Assembly (NCBI GenBank): GCA_027491315.1
Contig: JAIXWL010000004.1
Location: forward strand, 310,001 to 374,000
Reading direction: 5' to 3'
Length of the DNA stretch: 64,000 nucleotides
Source of the DNA: Cytophagaceae bacterium
GTDB taxonomy: Bacteria; Bacteroidota; Bacteroidia; Cytophagales; Spirosomataceae
A model generated the notes under the pieces. That model saw nothing but the letters and a program-made list of their open reading frames with translations. It did not search any database and was not told the DNA's origin. Of the stretch, positions 44,928-54,657 are shown piece after piece (the first letter of the stretch is position 1; every line of letters begins with the position of its first letter). Made by a program: the position numbers and the translations under genes.

Positions 44928-46481
44928 TTACCATTTGGGATTTTGAACTAAGTTCGGATTTAGAGATAACTCATTTACAGGTATAGGCAATAAGTTGTAA
45001 TAATCTAAATAACCCGTTGGGAATTTAGTTTCAATTACACCGCCCAAATGATCTTTAACTACTACTGGATAAATATCTTTACCAATATTCCAGCGTCTAA
45101 TATCGGACCAATACAGACCCTCCAAAGCAAATTCAATTCTACGTTCTTTTCTTAATCTAATTCTGGCTTCTTGTTGGGATAATCCTGTTGGGATTAGTGA
45201 GATTTTAACATCTTTTCTTTCCGTTCTGATTCTGTTTATGATTGCTATTGCTTCATCAATATTTTTATTTAATTCAATCATTGCCTCAGCCTTGGCTAAC
45301 AGGACATCTGCATATCGCATGACAATATTATTAATAGCAGATTGACCTGAAGTAGGTAGGTTGGCCATTTGGCCTTCTCTGTATTTACGAGCGCTAAGGT
45401 GTTTTAATCTGTTTCCTGGATGATTAAATGCCCCACCCGGGTAAATGTAATTAGGGAAGCGAAAACCTAAAATATATGAACCAGGAATTACGATTGTAAA
45501 CTCCAAACGAGGATCGCGATTTTTGAATTTATCATTTGGATTAACCGGACTACCGTCAATAGTCTCATAAGCATCAACTAAATTATCTGTTGGAACATAT
45601 CGAGAACCACGGGTAAAACTACCTGTTCCTGTTCCGCAAAATTGATCATGAAATGAACCTTGAGAATTTTCACCAGAAATATATTGTACATCAAATATTA
45701 CCTCCGAGTTATTTTCATTTTCCTGCTTAAAAAGTCCTTCATAGCTTGGAAATAAAGAGTACTTATTTAGTGCTTCAATTTGCTGTGCTACTTCAAGAAC
45801 TTTATCATACATATTTTGATACAAATAAGCTCTCATCTTCAACCCCAAGGCAGCACCCTTATCTGCTCTGCCCACCTCTGGAGCTTTGATGCCCAAATTT
45901 TGAATGGCTACATCATAATCGGCAATCACCTGGTTCCAAGTGGCTTCTTTGGAGGCTCTAGCAATAACACGTGCCTCATCCGTAGTCAGAGCACTGTTCA
46001 CGATAGGTACTCCACCATATGCATCAGCTAATAATGAATAAGCTAAGCCCCTTAAAAAATGAGCTTCACCTTTATATGTATTTTTAGCTGCATCCGATAA
46101 TTTAACTTGATCCAAAGCTTTCAATAAATAATTAGCTCTAAAAATAATGGCGTAGCATCTAGTCCATCGGAAAGTAATAATGTCGGCATCTGTGGATGAC
46201 AGTTGCCCGTTACCCATTTTAGTGATGGGAAAATTTCCCCAATTAAAAGCATTGGGAGTCGCTCCATCCAATACTCCAAAGCCAAATAAACCCTCATTGT
46301 AAATAGAGGACTCTCTTAGCAAAGAATATACCCCATTTAATGCAAGCTTAATATCAGCTTCATTTTGTGGAAAATTTGCAGTAGTAATTTTATCCTCCGG
46401 AAAAATCTCCAAATACTGGTCAGAACAACTAATACAAAAGCTTAATAAAAATATGAATAGGTAGTTATATATTTTTTTCAT
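44928..46481 (-). CDS. SusD/RagB-family outer-membrane lipoprotein
   Basis: 517 aa. Lipobox FCISCSDQ (Cys19). Family features: KGEAHFLRGLAYSLLADAYG, GRADKGAALGLKMRAYLYQN, NIVMRYADVLLAKAEAMIEL, RLRKERRIEFALEGLYWSDI and YYNLLPIPVNELSLNPNLVQ. It binds the glycan handed to the SusC encoded 4 bp upstream. Because the neighbours are sulfatases, a sulfated polysaccharide is the likely ligand (inference). Confidence 0.95.
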   Translation of the reverse strand: MKKIYNYLFIFLLSFCISCSDQYLEIFPEDKITTANFPQNEADIKLALNGVYSLLRESSIYNEGLFGFGVLDGATPNAFNWGNFPITKMGNGQLSSTDADIITFRWTRCYAIIFRANYLLKALDQVKLSDAAKNTYKGEAHFLRGLAYSLLADAYGGVPIVNSALTTDEARVIARASKEATWNQVIADYDVAIQNLGIKAPEVGRADKGAALGLKMRAYLYQNMYDKVLEVAQQIEALNKYSLFPSYEGLFKQENENNSEVIFDVQYISGENSQGSFHDQFCGTGTGSFTRGSRYVPTDNLVDAYETIDGSPVNPNDKFKNRDPRLEFTIVIPGSYILGFRFPNYIYPGGAFNHPGNRLKHLSARKYREGQMANLPTSGQSAINNIVMRYADVLLAKAEAMIELNKNIDEAIAIINRIRTERKDVKISLIPTGLSQQEARIRLRKERRIEFALEGLYWSDIRRWNIGKDIYPVVVKDHLGGVIETKFPTGYLDYYNLLPIPVNELSLNPNLVQNPKW

Positions 46482-46485
46482 GATC

Positions 46486-49400
46486 TTAGAAGTTTAAATT
46501 AATGCCTAATGTCACAATTCTTGGAACTGGATATTGATTGGTACTGGAATCAAAGGTGTTCTTTTCTGGATCATAGCCGTCAAAATCATTGTTCACAAGG
46601 GTATACATGTTTTGGGCATTGACGTATATATATGCTTTTTTCAAACCATATTTAGTTGAAAATTTTTCGGGTACACTATATCCTAACTGAATATTTTTCA
46701 GCTTGACAAAATCTACTTTATTTACCCAAAAAGATGATTGAGAACTATTCCACGAGTTATCAAATCTAGCCATAGGAATATTCGTATTGGTATTGGTTGG
46801 AGTCCATGAGTTTAACCACCTTTCCCCAATAACTCTATTTTCATAAGTTAGATTGGTGAAGTTATTTTGATTAAACATATTGACGCCTAGAATTCCCTGC
46901 ATCAAAATATTCAAATCAAATCCTTTAAACTTAAAGGAAGGGGATATGCCGAAAGTCACCTTAGGAATGGTATTTCCAATTGACTGCTTATCTTCAAAGC
47001 CCAATTTGCCATCGTTATTCACATCCTCAAATTTCAAATTACCCGCTTTAGGTTTAAATCCATTAGCAAACATATGCTCCGTTGCTTCTCGATCAGATTG
47101 GTAAATACCAATTACTTTATATCCGTACAATTCTCTAAAAGAATATCCTTCTCTTATAAGGTATAATTGATCGGGAGACCTAGAGGTGCCGAATTTAGTA
47201 ACCATATTATCTATATAGGTCGCATTTAATCCAATGCTAAAACCTAGTTTATTGGGGTCAGAAACTTGATTGTTATAATTCAAGATAACTTCAACTCCAT
47301 TATTAGTCATTTCACCTTTATTTTCAAATGGCGAATTCAATCCCCCTAATACCAACGGAATGGGTAATTGAACTAAGATGTCATCTGTTTTCTTTCTGAA
47401 ATAATCTGCTTCAATCGAAATTTTATTTCTAAAAAATGACATCTCAATACCAAAATCTGTCGTAGCAGTTTTTTCCCAAGTAATGTTTTCATCAATTAAA
47501 TTGGTGATTGCGGCACCTGGTGCCAACTTGCCCCCATAATTATAACTCAAAGCGTTATTTTGGTTGATGATGGTTAGATAGGGCCAATAATCTGATATGT
47601 TTTGGTTACCCAATCTTCCCCAAGAAGCCCTAAGTTTTAAATTGGAAATGACATCTGAATTTTTCAAGAAGTCTTCGTCAGAAACCCTCCAACCTGCTGA
47701 AAAACCTGGAAAATATCCCCAGCGATTTCCTTCTTTGAAACGAGAAGAAGCATCTGCTCTAAAATTAGCTTCAAACAAATATTTTTGATTAAATGCATAG
47801 TTTACCCTACCGAAGTATGATAAAATTCGTAATGCATTCATATTTCCTGATCCTTGAATACCTGAGGTCCCAGCATCTACTTGGGTTAAACCCTCCTTGG
47901 GTGGACTGCTTCTTCTAGCATATAGAGTTTGAATTTTATTTGATTCTATTTGTGTACCTGCAATAGCTGAAACTTCATGAACTTTATTGAAAGTATTACT
48001 ATAATTTATAGTCGTAAAAAGATTCGTATTGAATCCAGAAATTGTTCCTCGATTGATTTCTAATCCCTCTCTATTAAAGTTTTTGGTGATTGTTTCTATT
48101 CCAGCATCAGTGTATCCAAAAACACTCTTATTGTAGCGATCCACTAAATTCCAAGTGCCATTGGCCGCGAAGGTTGTTTTCACAGATAAATGTTTTGTGA
48201 AATTCACTTCGGCAGTAGCATTGATTGACAATAAATTCTCCTGAGTTGATGTTTGTCCGTTTGCTGCGTCAATTAAAGGATTTCTATTGTCATATAATAA
48301 AGCTCCATTCTTATCCGTCGCTTGAACTGAACCAAAACGTCCATCTCTAGTATAGGGAGCAATAAAGGGGGCAGCTCCACTCAACATATCAAAAACACGT
48401 CCCAATGAGCCATAGGTGATATCCGCATAAGGCTCTTTGGATAGACGGTTAATGTAACTAACTCGGCCACTAATTTTCAACCAATTATTAATTTTAGAAT
48501 CGAGGTTTGCTCTCAAACTAAATCGCTGAGAGTTGGTATTGGCAACCATTCCCTCTTGATTTAAATAGTTGAATGATAAAAAAGTGGACGTTTGTGCAGA
48601 ACCACCGCGAACGGACACATTATGTTCTTGAATTTTCGCAGGTTTGAATAATTCTGAAAACCAATTGGTGTTAGGATATTTAAAGTTATCTGTCCCAGTC
48701 CTGAACGCATTGATTAAATCAGTTGAATATAATGGGCTTGCTCCGTCATTAACTAATGCTCTATTGCTCAATTCCATGTTATCAGCACTATTATTGATAG
48801 TCTTATATCGCATACCTAAAGTCTGGACACCCACATAAGAATTGACATTGACTTGCATTTTCTCATTATTTTTGCCCATTTTGGTGGTAATCAAAACAAC
48901 ACCATTAGCAGCTTTTGAACCAAAAATTGCAGCACTAGCTGCATCTTTCAATACAGAAATTGATTCAATATCCGAAGGGTTCAATTGTTCAAATGTGCCT
49001 TCCACGCCATCCACAATGATTAAAGGATTGGCGTTATTTAGTGTTCCCCAACCGCGAACTCTAATTTGAGAACCATCACTTCCTGGTTTTCCTGAATTTT
49101 GACTTACCCAAACTCCTGAAGCAGTTCCTCCCAATGCTTGCGAAGAATTGGTTAAAGGTCTGTTATTGATTTTTTCATCAAATTTTATAGTTGAAATAGA
49201 GCCGGTTAAGTTAACCTTTTGGGTACTTCCATAGCCTACCACTACTACTTCATCTAGTGCTGTCACATCAGGCTTGAGCGAAATCTCAATTTGATTTTTA
49301 TCCCTAACGCCTATTTCTTGACTAGCATAGCCTACAAATGAAATCAAGAGAACAGCATTTTCATTAGGAACCGAAATGCTAAAATTTCCATTTCCATCCG

Positions 49401-49902
49401 TTTGAGTACCTTTAGTAGTACCTTTTAGGCTAATGTTTACGCCGGGCATTCCTAGGCCTGTTTCATCTTTGACCTTTCCAGATATGGTTCTCTCATCAAC
49501 TTGTACAGAATTTTGGGATGAAAGGTGAGAACCACCTTCATTGCTATTTCTAAGAATTATTCGATTTTCTTTAACTAAATATTCAACTGAGATGGGAAGC
49601 AATAATTCTTGTAATACTTGGTCGAGTCTTTTTTTAGTCACATTGATATTGACCTTTTGAGACATATTAATATTGCTTGAACTATAAACAAACTTGACAT
49701 TTGCTTGCTTTTCAATAGTTAAGAGCACTTTTTTTATCTCTGTTTTTTCCATTTGTAGGGAAACAGGTTGGTTTAGCTCAAATTGACTATATGCAGAGTG
49801 AGCATAAGAAAAAGTGCAAAAAACCAGACAGAGTACTAGTTGTTGTATTGTGATTTTCATAGTAATCCAAAACAATTTTGGAAACAGGTGGGATTTGTTC
49901 AT
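46486..49902 (-). CDS. SusC/RagA TonB-dependent transporter with STN signalling domain
   Basis: 1138 aa. The start at 49902 gives a long leader; an internal ATG at 49860 (MKITIQQLVLCLVFCTF) starts a signal peptide directly, so the start is uncertain. Residues about 45-115 are an STN (secretin/TonB N-terminal) domain (SLQMEKTEIKKVLLTIEKQA), then the carboxypeptidase-D-like domain (ISGKVKDETGLGMPGVNISL), plug (LDEVVVVGYGSTQKVNLTGS, IRVRGWGTLNNANPLIIVDG) and barrel to RIVTLGINLNF. The STN domain signals to the FecR protein and ECF sigma encoded upstream on the same strand. Confidence 0.94.
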   Translation of the reverse strand: MNKSHLFPKLFWITMKITIQQLVLCLVFCTFSYAHSAYSQFELNQPVSLQMEKTEIKKVLLTIEKQANVKFVYSSSNINMSQKVNINVTKKRLDQVLQELLLPISVEYLVKENRIILRNSNEGGSHLSSQNSVQVDERTISGKVKDETGLGMPGVNISLKGTTKGTQTDGNGNFSISVPNENAVLLISFVGYASQEIGVRDKNQIEISLKPDVTALDEVVVVGYGSTQKVNLTGSISTIKFDEKINNRPLTNSSQALGGTASGVWVSQNSGKPGSDGSQIRVRGWGTLNNANPLIIVDGVEGTFEQLNPSDIESISVLKDAASAAIFGSKAANGVVLITTKMGKNNEKMQVNVNSYVGVQTLGMRYKTINNSADNMELSNRALVNDGASPLYSTDLINAFRTGTDNFKYPNTNWFSELFKPAKIQEHNVSVRGGSAQTSTFLSFNYLNQEGMVANTNSQRFSLRANLDSKINNWLKISGRVSYINRLSKEPYADITYGSLGRVFDMLSGAAPFIAPYTRDGRFGSVQATDKNGALLYDNRNPLIDAANGQTSTQENLLSINATAEVNFTKHLSVKTTFAANGTWNLVDRYNKSVFGYTDAGIETITKNFNREGLEINRGTISGFNTNLFTTINYSNTFNKVHEVSAIAGTQIESNKIQTLYARRSSPPKEGLTQVDAGTSGIQGSGNMNALRILSYFGRVNYAFNQKYLFEANFRADASSRFKEGNRWGYFPGFSAGWRVSDEDFLKNSDVISNLKLRASWGRLGNQNISDYWPYLTIINQNNALSYNYGGKLAPGAAITNLIDENITWEKTATTDFGIEMSFFRNKISIEADYFRKKTDDILVQLPIPLVLGGLNSPFENKGEMTNNGVEVILNYNNQVSDPNKLGFSIGLNATYIDNMVTKFGTSRSPDQLYLIREGYSFRELYGYKVIGIYQSDREATEHMFANGFKPKAGNLKFEDVNNDGKLGFEDKQSIGNTIPKVTFGISPSFKFKGFDLNILMQGILGVNMFNQNNFTNLTYENRVIGERWLNSWTPTNTNTNIPMARFDNSWNSSQSSFWVNKVDFVKLKNIQLGYSVPEKFSTKYGLKKAYIYVNAQNMYTLVNNDFDGYDPEKNTFDSSTNQYPVPRIVTLGINLNF

Positions 49903-49971
49903 ACTTTTACGTAGTTAAGGTTTTACGATCATTAACTAAGTTTTACCAATTTTTTTTGGTAGAACCTTTAG

Positions 49972-50007
49972 GCCGGAGATGCGCCAACATCTTCGGCTTT
50001 TTTTATT
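49972..50007 (+). terminator. Plus-strand terminator between fecR and the STN-type susC
   Basis: GCCGGAGATG (49972-49981) pairs with CATCTTCGGC (49988-49997) over 10 bp with one G-U, loop CGCCAA, followed by TTTTTTTATTT. Only the plus strand has the T-run, yet every gene here is on the minus strand. It may end a plus-strand RNA antisense to the 5' end of susC. Confidence 0.7.
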
Positions 50008-50043
50008 TACAATTCAGGAGCTATTCATAAATTAATTTGATGT

Positions 50044-51054
50044 TTAGTTACATGATTTTCCATCAATAAAAATGGTTGAACCTCTTATCTCATATTTGGC
50101 ATTGATGGAGGAACAAGCAACGTCCAATTGTTTGTATAAATTCAAACCACTTAAATCACCAGTGAAAAGGCATTTTTCAATATCTCGGTTGACAAAAATG
50201 ATATCAAGCCCATAAAAATATTTGAAGCGATCTCGTAAAATTCCAAATCTAATCTCATCAAACATGAAATCGGATTTTTGGATATTGGAGTGTATTAAGA
50301 TTGGATTTTCGACAATCGATTCTTGTATAGTTTGGTTTTCAGTATTGTAGATAGCTTTTAGGTTTGGAGTTAAAACAACTCCATTCATTTTTTTTGTTAC
50401 TCCCTTTTTTGAATTTTCATATACTGAAACCTTTCCACTGACTACGGCTACTTCTATGGATTTATTTTGGTTATCAGAAGCAACTCTAAAGCTTGTGCCT
50501 AAAACCTCCGTTACTAAATTACCCATGCGTACTAAAAATGGTTTTTTCTCATTGCGAACAACCTGGAAAAAACCTTTACCTTTTAAAATGACAGTGCGGT
50601 TATTTTGACCAAAATCTTCCTGAACAATGATGCTCGAGTTTTTTTCTAACACCACCCTGCTGCCATCGGGCAATGTGATATTTTGACTTAAATTTGTGGT
50701 ATTTCGAGTCTCTAAGGCCCTATTTTCAACAATTTGTGGATTGAATATTCGAGGGTTGTATAAATAAAAGGAAATGCAAGTAATCAGAAATAGACATGCA
50801 GCAACGAGTGTTTGGATGGCAGTTTTTGAAATAATGAAAATTCTTTTTTTAGGTATTGAGAATAGCTCTTCATTAAGCTTATTCCACATTCTATTTTCTT
50901 CAGATTGTAATTCCTTTTTATTGAAAATGGAACCTATATCTGAATTTTTTTCAAAATTTGATGTAGCAATTTCCTCTAAAAAATGAACTTCTTCGGGGGT
51001 ACATTGTCCTTTTTCAAACTTATTCAATAAGGTATCAAATTCTTGCTTAGTCAT
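50044..51054 (-). CDS. FecR-family anti-sigma factor
   Basis: 336 aa. An N-terminal cytoplasmic helical part (MTKQEFDTLLNKFEKGQCTP) binds the sigma factor; one membrane span (about 79-99, IQTLVAACLFLITCISFYLY); then the periplasmic FecR domain (ITLPDGSRVVLEKNSSIIV, VILKGKGFFQVVRNEKKPFL, VLGTSFRVAS) and the C-terminal DUF4974-like region (RDRFKYFYGLDIIFVN, YEIRGSTIFIDG). It relays the STN signal from SusC to the ECF sigma encoded 10 bp upstream. Confidence 0.94.
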   Translation of the reverse strand: MTKQEFDTLLNKFEKGQCTPEEVHFLEEIATSNFEKNSDIGSIFNKKELQSEENRMWNKLNEELFSIPKKRIFIISKTAIQTLVAACLFLITCISFYLYNPRIFNPQIVENRALETRNTTNLSQNITLPDGSRVVLEKNSSIIVQEDFGQNNRTVILKGKGFFQVVRNEKKPFLVRMGNLVTEVLGTSFRVASDNQNKSIEVAVVSGKVSVYENSKKGVTKKMNGVVLTPNLKAIYNTENQTIQESIVENPILIHSNIQKSDFMFDEIRFGILRDRFKYFYGLDIIFVNRDIEKCLFTGDLSGLNLYKQLDVACSSINAKYEIRGSTIFIDGKSCN

Positions 51055-51064
51055 TTTTTATTGT

Positions 51065-51622
51065 TTAATTGGCGGAGTAAAAATCCTTAAAATTCTCTCT
51101 TAGAAATTTCAATGATTTGGTAAGATGATATTCAACTGCTTTTTCAGATAAATCCAATTGAGTTGCAATCTTTTTAATCGGCATTTCCTCTATTTTACTC
51201 ATTCTAAAAATTAAGGCAGTTTTTTCCGGCATTTTCAATAACAATTCATGAAGTCTTATTTCAAACTCTTTGGAATACATGAACTCATCGGTTGAACTTG
51301 TCTCATGTAATTGATTTAACAATTGGAACTCTCTGAATTTCCTCACATTCATTTGATTACGAATGGATCTATTGATCAAATTTCGGCAAGCTATAAACAA
51401 GTAAACTTTCAAATTTTCAATATTGCTTTCCTCTCTATTTTTCCATAAACTGAGCATCAAATCATGAAGGATTTCCTCTGCATCTTCCTTAGAACCTAAA
51501 TTTTGATAAACAAAGCCGTATATATATTTCCAATGTCTTCTATAAATTGTCTCAAACGCAGTATTATCACCCTGCTTTAACAGGTTTAATAATTCATTAT
51601 CTGATAAATGATTCAAATTCAT
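51065..51622 (-). CDS. ECF RNA polymerase sigma factor
   Basis: 185 aa. Sigma-70 region 2 (FETIYRRHWKYIYGFVYQNL, SKEDAEEILHDLMLSLWKNR) and region 4 (LLKMPEKTALIFRMSKIEEM, PIKKIATQLDLSEKAVEYHL) are complete. It belongs to the Bacteroidota FecI-like group that controls TonB-receptor operons. Gene order sigma-fecR-susC-susD-sulfatases is a standard trans-envelope signalling locus. Confidence 0.95.
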   Translation of the reverse strand: MNLNHLSDNELLNLLKQGDNTAFETIYRRHWKYIYGFVYQNLGSKEDAEEILHDLMLSLWKNREESNIENLKVYLFIACRNLINRSIRNQMNVRKFREFQLLNQLHETSSTDEFMYSKEFEIRLHELLLKMPEKTALIFRMSKIEEMPIKKIATQLDLSEKAVEYHLTKSLKFLRENFKDFYSAN

Positions 51623-52114
51623 GGGTTAGCTAGCTAGCATATTTGACCTAAGGTTCCTAAAGAAGCAATAATCCCTAAATACTTTTACATTTTATTTTTA
51701 AAAAATATAATTATTTAAGGCATTAAGGTGATTTTTAGTTTTTAAACATCTGAAATTCCCATCATGAAATCATTGGAAAATTTATTATACGTGCTGGAAA
51801 TGCCGTTTTTAACCTTTAAGGATAGAGTAATTATTAAATAATGGTTGAGGTCAAAATATTATCAATATTTATTATTCAAATTAGATTTTAGTTTTTTTTC
51901 GAATGAAATACTTAATCAATGGAAAATACCTAAAACCAGAATAACATCTTTTTTAAAATATAGATTTACTTGTCCTAGCGATATTTTTAGTTCAATGGGT
52001 TTTCACATTACTCCATTCAAAGGAACATGAATTAAATCAAAATATAAGTGCGAAAATCATTCCTTCAATGTTCGCTCCAAGGTGATATATTTATATTATT
52101 CCCTCATCCCTAGC
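51623..52114. other. AT-rich gap without a convincing gene
   Basis: About 490 bp of very AT-rich DNA between the sigma factor and the next sulfatase. A plus-strand 61-codon frame (51845-52030) has no good start or family. On the minus strand several short stretches look protein-like (for instance IELKISLGQVNLYFKKD) but are interrupted by stops. This could be decayed coding DNA or chance. Confidence 0.5.
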
Positions 52115-52293
52115 TAATCTATTCCTTTGATTTTTATATCTTCCCAATGTAAAATAGGGTTTGGAAGTAATGCTTTCCCTTGCCTATTTATTTTAAAGCT
52201 GTATACCCCATAATGAAAAATACCCGCTATTATTTCATTTTTACTAAACTGTGTATTGATGTCTAATTTTAAAAATTGTTGAAAGTATGAGTG
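52115..52293 (-). pseudogene. Possible 3' remnant of a lost gene
   Basis: A minus-strand frame of 59 codons with no start codon ends GNPILHWEDIKIKGID-like (PNPILHWEDIKIKGID then TAG) and contains NEIIAGIFHYGVYSFKINRQ, which has the composition of real protein. Its 5' end runs into the first bases of the plus-strand sulfatase gene and meets a stop there. It may be the tail of a gene truncated by rearrangement. The family is not recognised. Confidence 0.3.
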
Positions 52294-53810
52294 TTAGATA
52301 TGGTTTATTGATATCCCTGATGGTGTTTTTTTCCTTCAAAGGCTTTTCTCAAAAATTAACAGAGCAACCCAATGTCATCTTTATATATGTAGATGATTTA
52401 GGTTACGGAGATTTAGGTAGTTATGGAGCTACAAAAATCAAAACTCCGCACCTAGATATGCTAGCCAAAGGTGGTATTCGTTTTACCAATGCACATGCTA
52501 CTTCCGCTACCTGCACTCCCTCCCGATATGCTCTCATGACCGGGCAGTACCCTTGGCGAAAATCCGGAACAGGTGTATTGCCAGGAGATGCGGCATTAAT
52601 CATTCCAACGGATAAAATCACTTTACCTGCCTTATTTCAACAAAAGGGCTATAAAACCGGATTAGTAGGTAAATGGCATCTTGGTCTGGGAAATACCGTT
52701 CAAAAAAACTGGAACCAAAAAATAACTCCAGGGCCCAATGAAGTCGGTTTTAATTATTCCTTTATTTTTCCGGCTACCGCTGATCGTGTTCCCACTGTAT
52801 TTGTAGAAAATAATTACGTGGTGGCCCAGGATCCCAATGATCCCATTGAGGTCAACTACCAAACTAAAATTGGCAACGAACCTACTGGTTTAGAAAATCC
52901 GGAATTACTCAAATTGAAATCTTCTCCTAATCACGGCCATAATAATACCATTGTGAATGGGATTGGTCGAATTGGTTATATGAAAGGGGGGCAACTGGCC
53001 CGCTGGACAGATGAAGAAATGCCGCTTACTTTTTTAAGTAAAGCCAAGGAATTTATTGAATCAAATAAGTCAAATCCTTTCTTTTTGTTTTATGCCCTAA
53101 CTGAACCACACGTACCCCGTATGCCTTCCACTATATTTAAAGGGAAAAGTGGCCTAGGATTGAGGGGAGATGCTATTTTGCAACTAGACTGGACTGTGGG
53201 TGAAATCATGAATCAATTGCAGCAGCTGGGTATTGCCAAAAATACCCTTATTGTTTTTACCAGTGATAATGGACCCGTCTTGGATGATGGATATCAAGAT
53301 GGTGCAGTTACGCAACTTAATGGACATACACCTTGGGGCGTCCTTCGTGGAGGGAAATACAGTACTTATGAAGCAGGCACAAGAGTGCCTATGCTGATCC
53401 ACTGGCCAGGAAAAATTAAACCTCAGGTTTCAGATGCCATGCTTAGTCAGATTGATTTCATAGCTTCTTTTGCACAATTTTTTAATAAAAAATTGCCTTT
53501 GAACGAAGCTACTGATAGTGAGAATATGCTGAATGCCTTTTTGGGAAAAAGTAATCAAGGTAGAAAAGTACTCGTGAAACAAGGGATGAATTCCCTAGCC
53601 ATCGTTCGGGGAGAGTGGAAATATATTGAACCCAATGCCGGTCCCGCCCTAAATAAACTAGTCGATATTGAATTGGGCAATAATCCTTTGCCCCAACTTT
53701 ACCACTTGACAAGCGACCTGAGTGAAAAAAATAATGTGGCTAGTCAGCATCCTGACTTGGTGAAAGAGTTATCAGACATGTTGCAAAAGATAAAAGATAA
53801 GAAGAATTAG
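52287..53810 (+). CDS. Secreted sulfatase (S1 family)
   Basis: 507 aa with signal peptide MSVRYGLLISLMVFFSFKGF. Metal site IYVDDLGYGDLGSYG, formylglycine motif CTPSR (Cys76), LVGKWHLGLG, ALTEPHVPRMP and VFTSDNGPVLDDGY are intact; GGKYSTYEAGTRVPMLIHWP follows. The motif set fits the arylsulfatase A-like branch active on sugars. It is the fifth sulfatase in the window and stands apart from the SusC/D locus on the opposite strand, but only 665 bp from its sigma factor. Confidence 0.92.
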   Translation: MSVRYGLLISLMVFFSFKGFSQKLTEQPNVIFIYVDDLGYGDLGSYGATKIKTPHLDMLAKGGIRFTNAHATSATCTPSRYALMTGQYPWRKSGTGVLPGDAALIIPTDKITLPALFQQKGYKTGLVGKWHLGLGNTVQKNWNQKITPGPNEVGFNYSFIFPATADRVPTVFVENNYVVAQDPNDPIEVNYQTKIGNEPTGLENPELLKLKSSPNHGHNNTIVNGIGRIGYMKGGQLARWTDEEMPLTFLSKAKEFIESNKSNPFFLFYALTEPHVPRMPSTIFKGKSGLGLRGDAILQLDWTVGEIMNQLQQLGIAKNTLIVFTSDNGPVLDDGYQDGAVTQLNGHTPWGVLRGGKYSTYEAGTRVPMLIHWPGKIKPQVSDAMLSQIDFIASFAQFFNKKLPLNEATDSENMLNAFLGKSNQGRKVLVKQGMNSLAIVRGEWKYIEPNAGPALNKLVDIELGNNPLPQLYHLTSDLSEKNNVASQHPDLVKELSDMLQKIKDKKN

Positions 53811-53964
53811 TCCTTTTTTAGAGGAGGAAATTTGGTGATAGTTTAGCGTATAGGTCTGATTTTAAACACAGTAAGTCAAATTGCTTAAACTTCTAATATT
53901 TGATAACATTTATAAGAATCTACTGGTTATTAGTTTATTCTATTAAACCCTAATACCCTTAAAA

Positions 53965-54492
53965 ATGAAGCAATTCAATCCGCTTTTATGCTTGATCATA
54001 GCAGTCCTTTTAGGCTCTTGTTCTGCTTCTACTATACCGGAAGGAGCCAAAGCCATCGAGAATTTTGATAAGTCCAAATACCTGGGTACATGGTATGAAG
54101 TGGCTCGATTGGATTTTTATTTTGAGAAAAACCTTATCAATACCACAGCCAATTATTCCTTGAACGAAGATGGAAGTATCAAGGTGGTCAACAGGGGATA
54201 TGAACCCTATAAAAAAATATGGAAGGAGTCGGTTGGGAAAGCTAAGTTCGTTGGCAAAGAAAATATTGGCATGTTGAAAGTCTCTTTTTTCGGTCCATTT
54301 TACGGGGGATATAATGTAGTGGCTCTCGATTCCAATTACCAATATGCCATGGTGGCTGGTGAAAAACTTTCCTATTTGTGGATTTTATCCAGGAAGAAAA
54401 CAATCCCCGAACATATCAAAAAAGAATACCTTCAGATAGCCGAGAAGATTGGTTATAAAACCAGTGATTTAATTTGGTTAGATAAGCTTTAG
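53965..54492 (+). CDS. blc: Outer-membrane lipocalin, Blc family
   Basis: 175 aa lipoprotein (lipobox VLLGSCSAS, Cys19). Lipocalin motif 1 is YLGTWYEVARLDFYFEKNL; NTTANYSLNEDGSIKVVNRG, ESVGKAKFV, SFFGPFYGGYNVVALD and YLWILSRKKTIP match bacterial lipocalin throughout. It binds lipids or other hydrophobic molecules at the outer membrane, often under stress. A bidirectional terminator separates it from the convergent hydrolase. Confidence 0.94.
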   Translation: MKQFNPLLCLIIAVLLGSCSASTIPEGAKAIENFDKSKYLGTWYEVARLDFYFEKNLINTTANYSLNEDGSIKVVNRGYEPYKKIWKESVGKAKFVGKENIGMLKVSFFGPFYGGYNVVALDSNYQYAMVAGEKLSYLWILSRKKTIPEHIKKEYLQIAEKIGYKTSDLIWLDKL

Positions 54493-54612
54493 TATTTAGT
54501 ACTATATTTGTCTTGGGCCCAAATGGTAATAAGGTACTATGCTTTGGTGAAAAACAATGCATTTATTCATCGCCAGCTTCATTTTTATAATCTAGGCCTG
54601 AACTTAAATAAG

Positions 54613-54643
54613 AAAACCACCCCCTTGGAGGTGGTTTTATTTG
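54613..54643. terminator. Bidirectional terminator between convergent genes
   Basis: AAAACCACC (54613-54621) pairs with GGTGGTTTT (54630-54638); A and T runs flank the stem. It serves both the lipocalin gene and the minus-strand hydrolase that ends 20 bp away. Confidence 0.85.
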
Positions 54644-54657
54644 TTATGGGAAGCATG

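Noticed and set aside
51845-52030. Plus-strand 61-codon frame as a gene
   Set aside because: TTG start without support, composition of AT-rich non-coding DNA, and no neighbour context.
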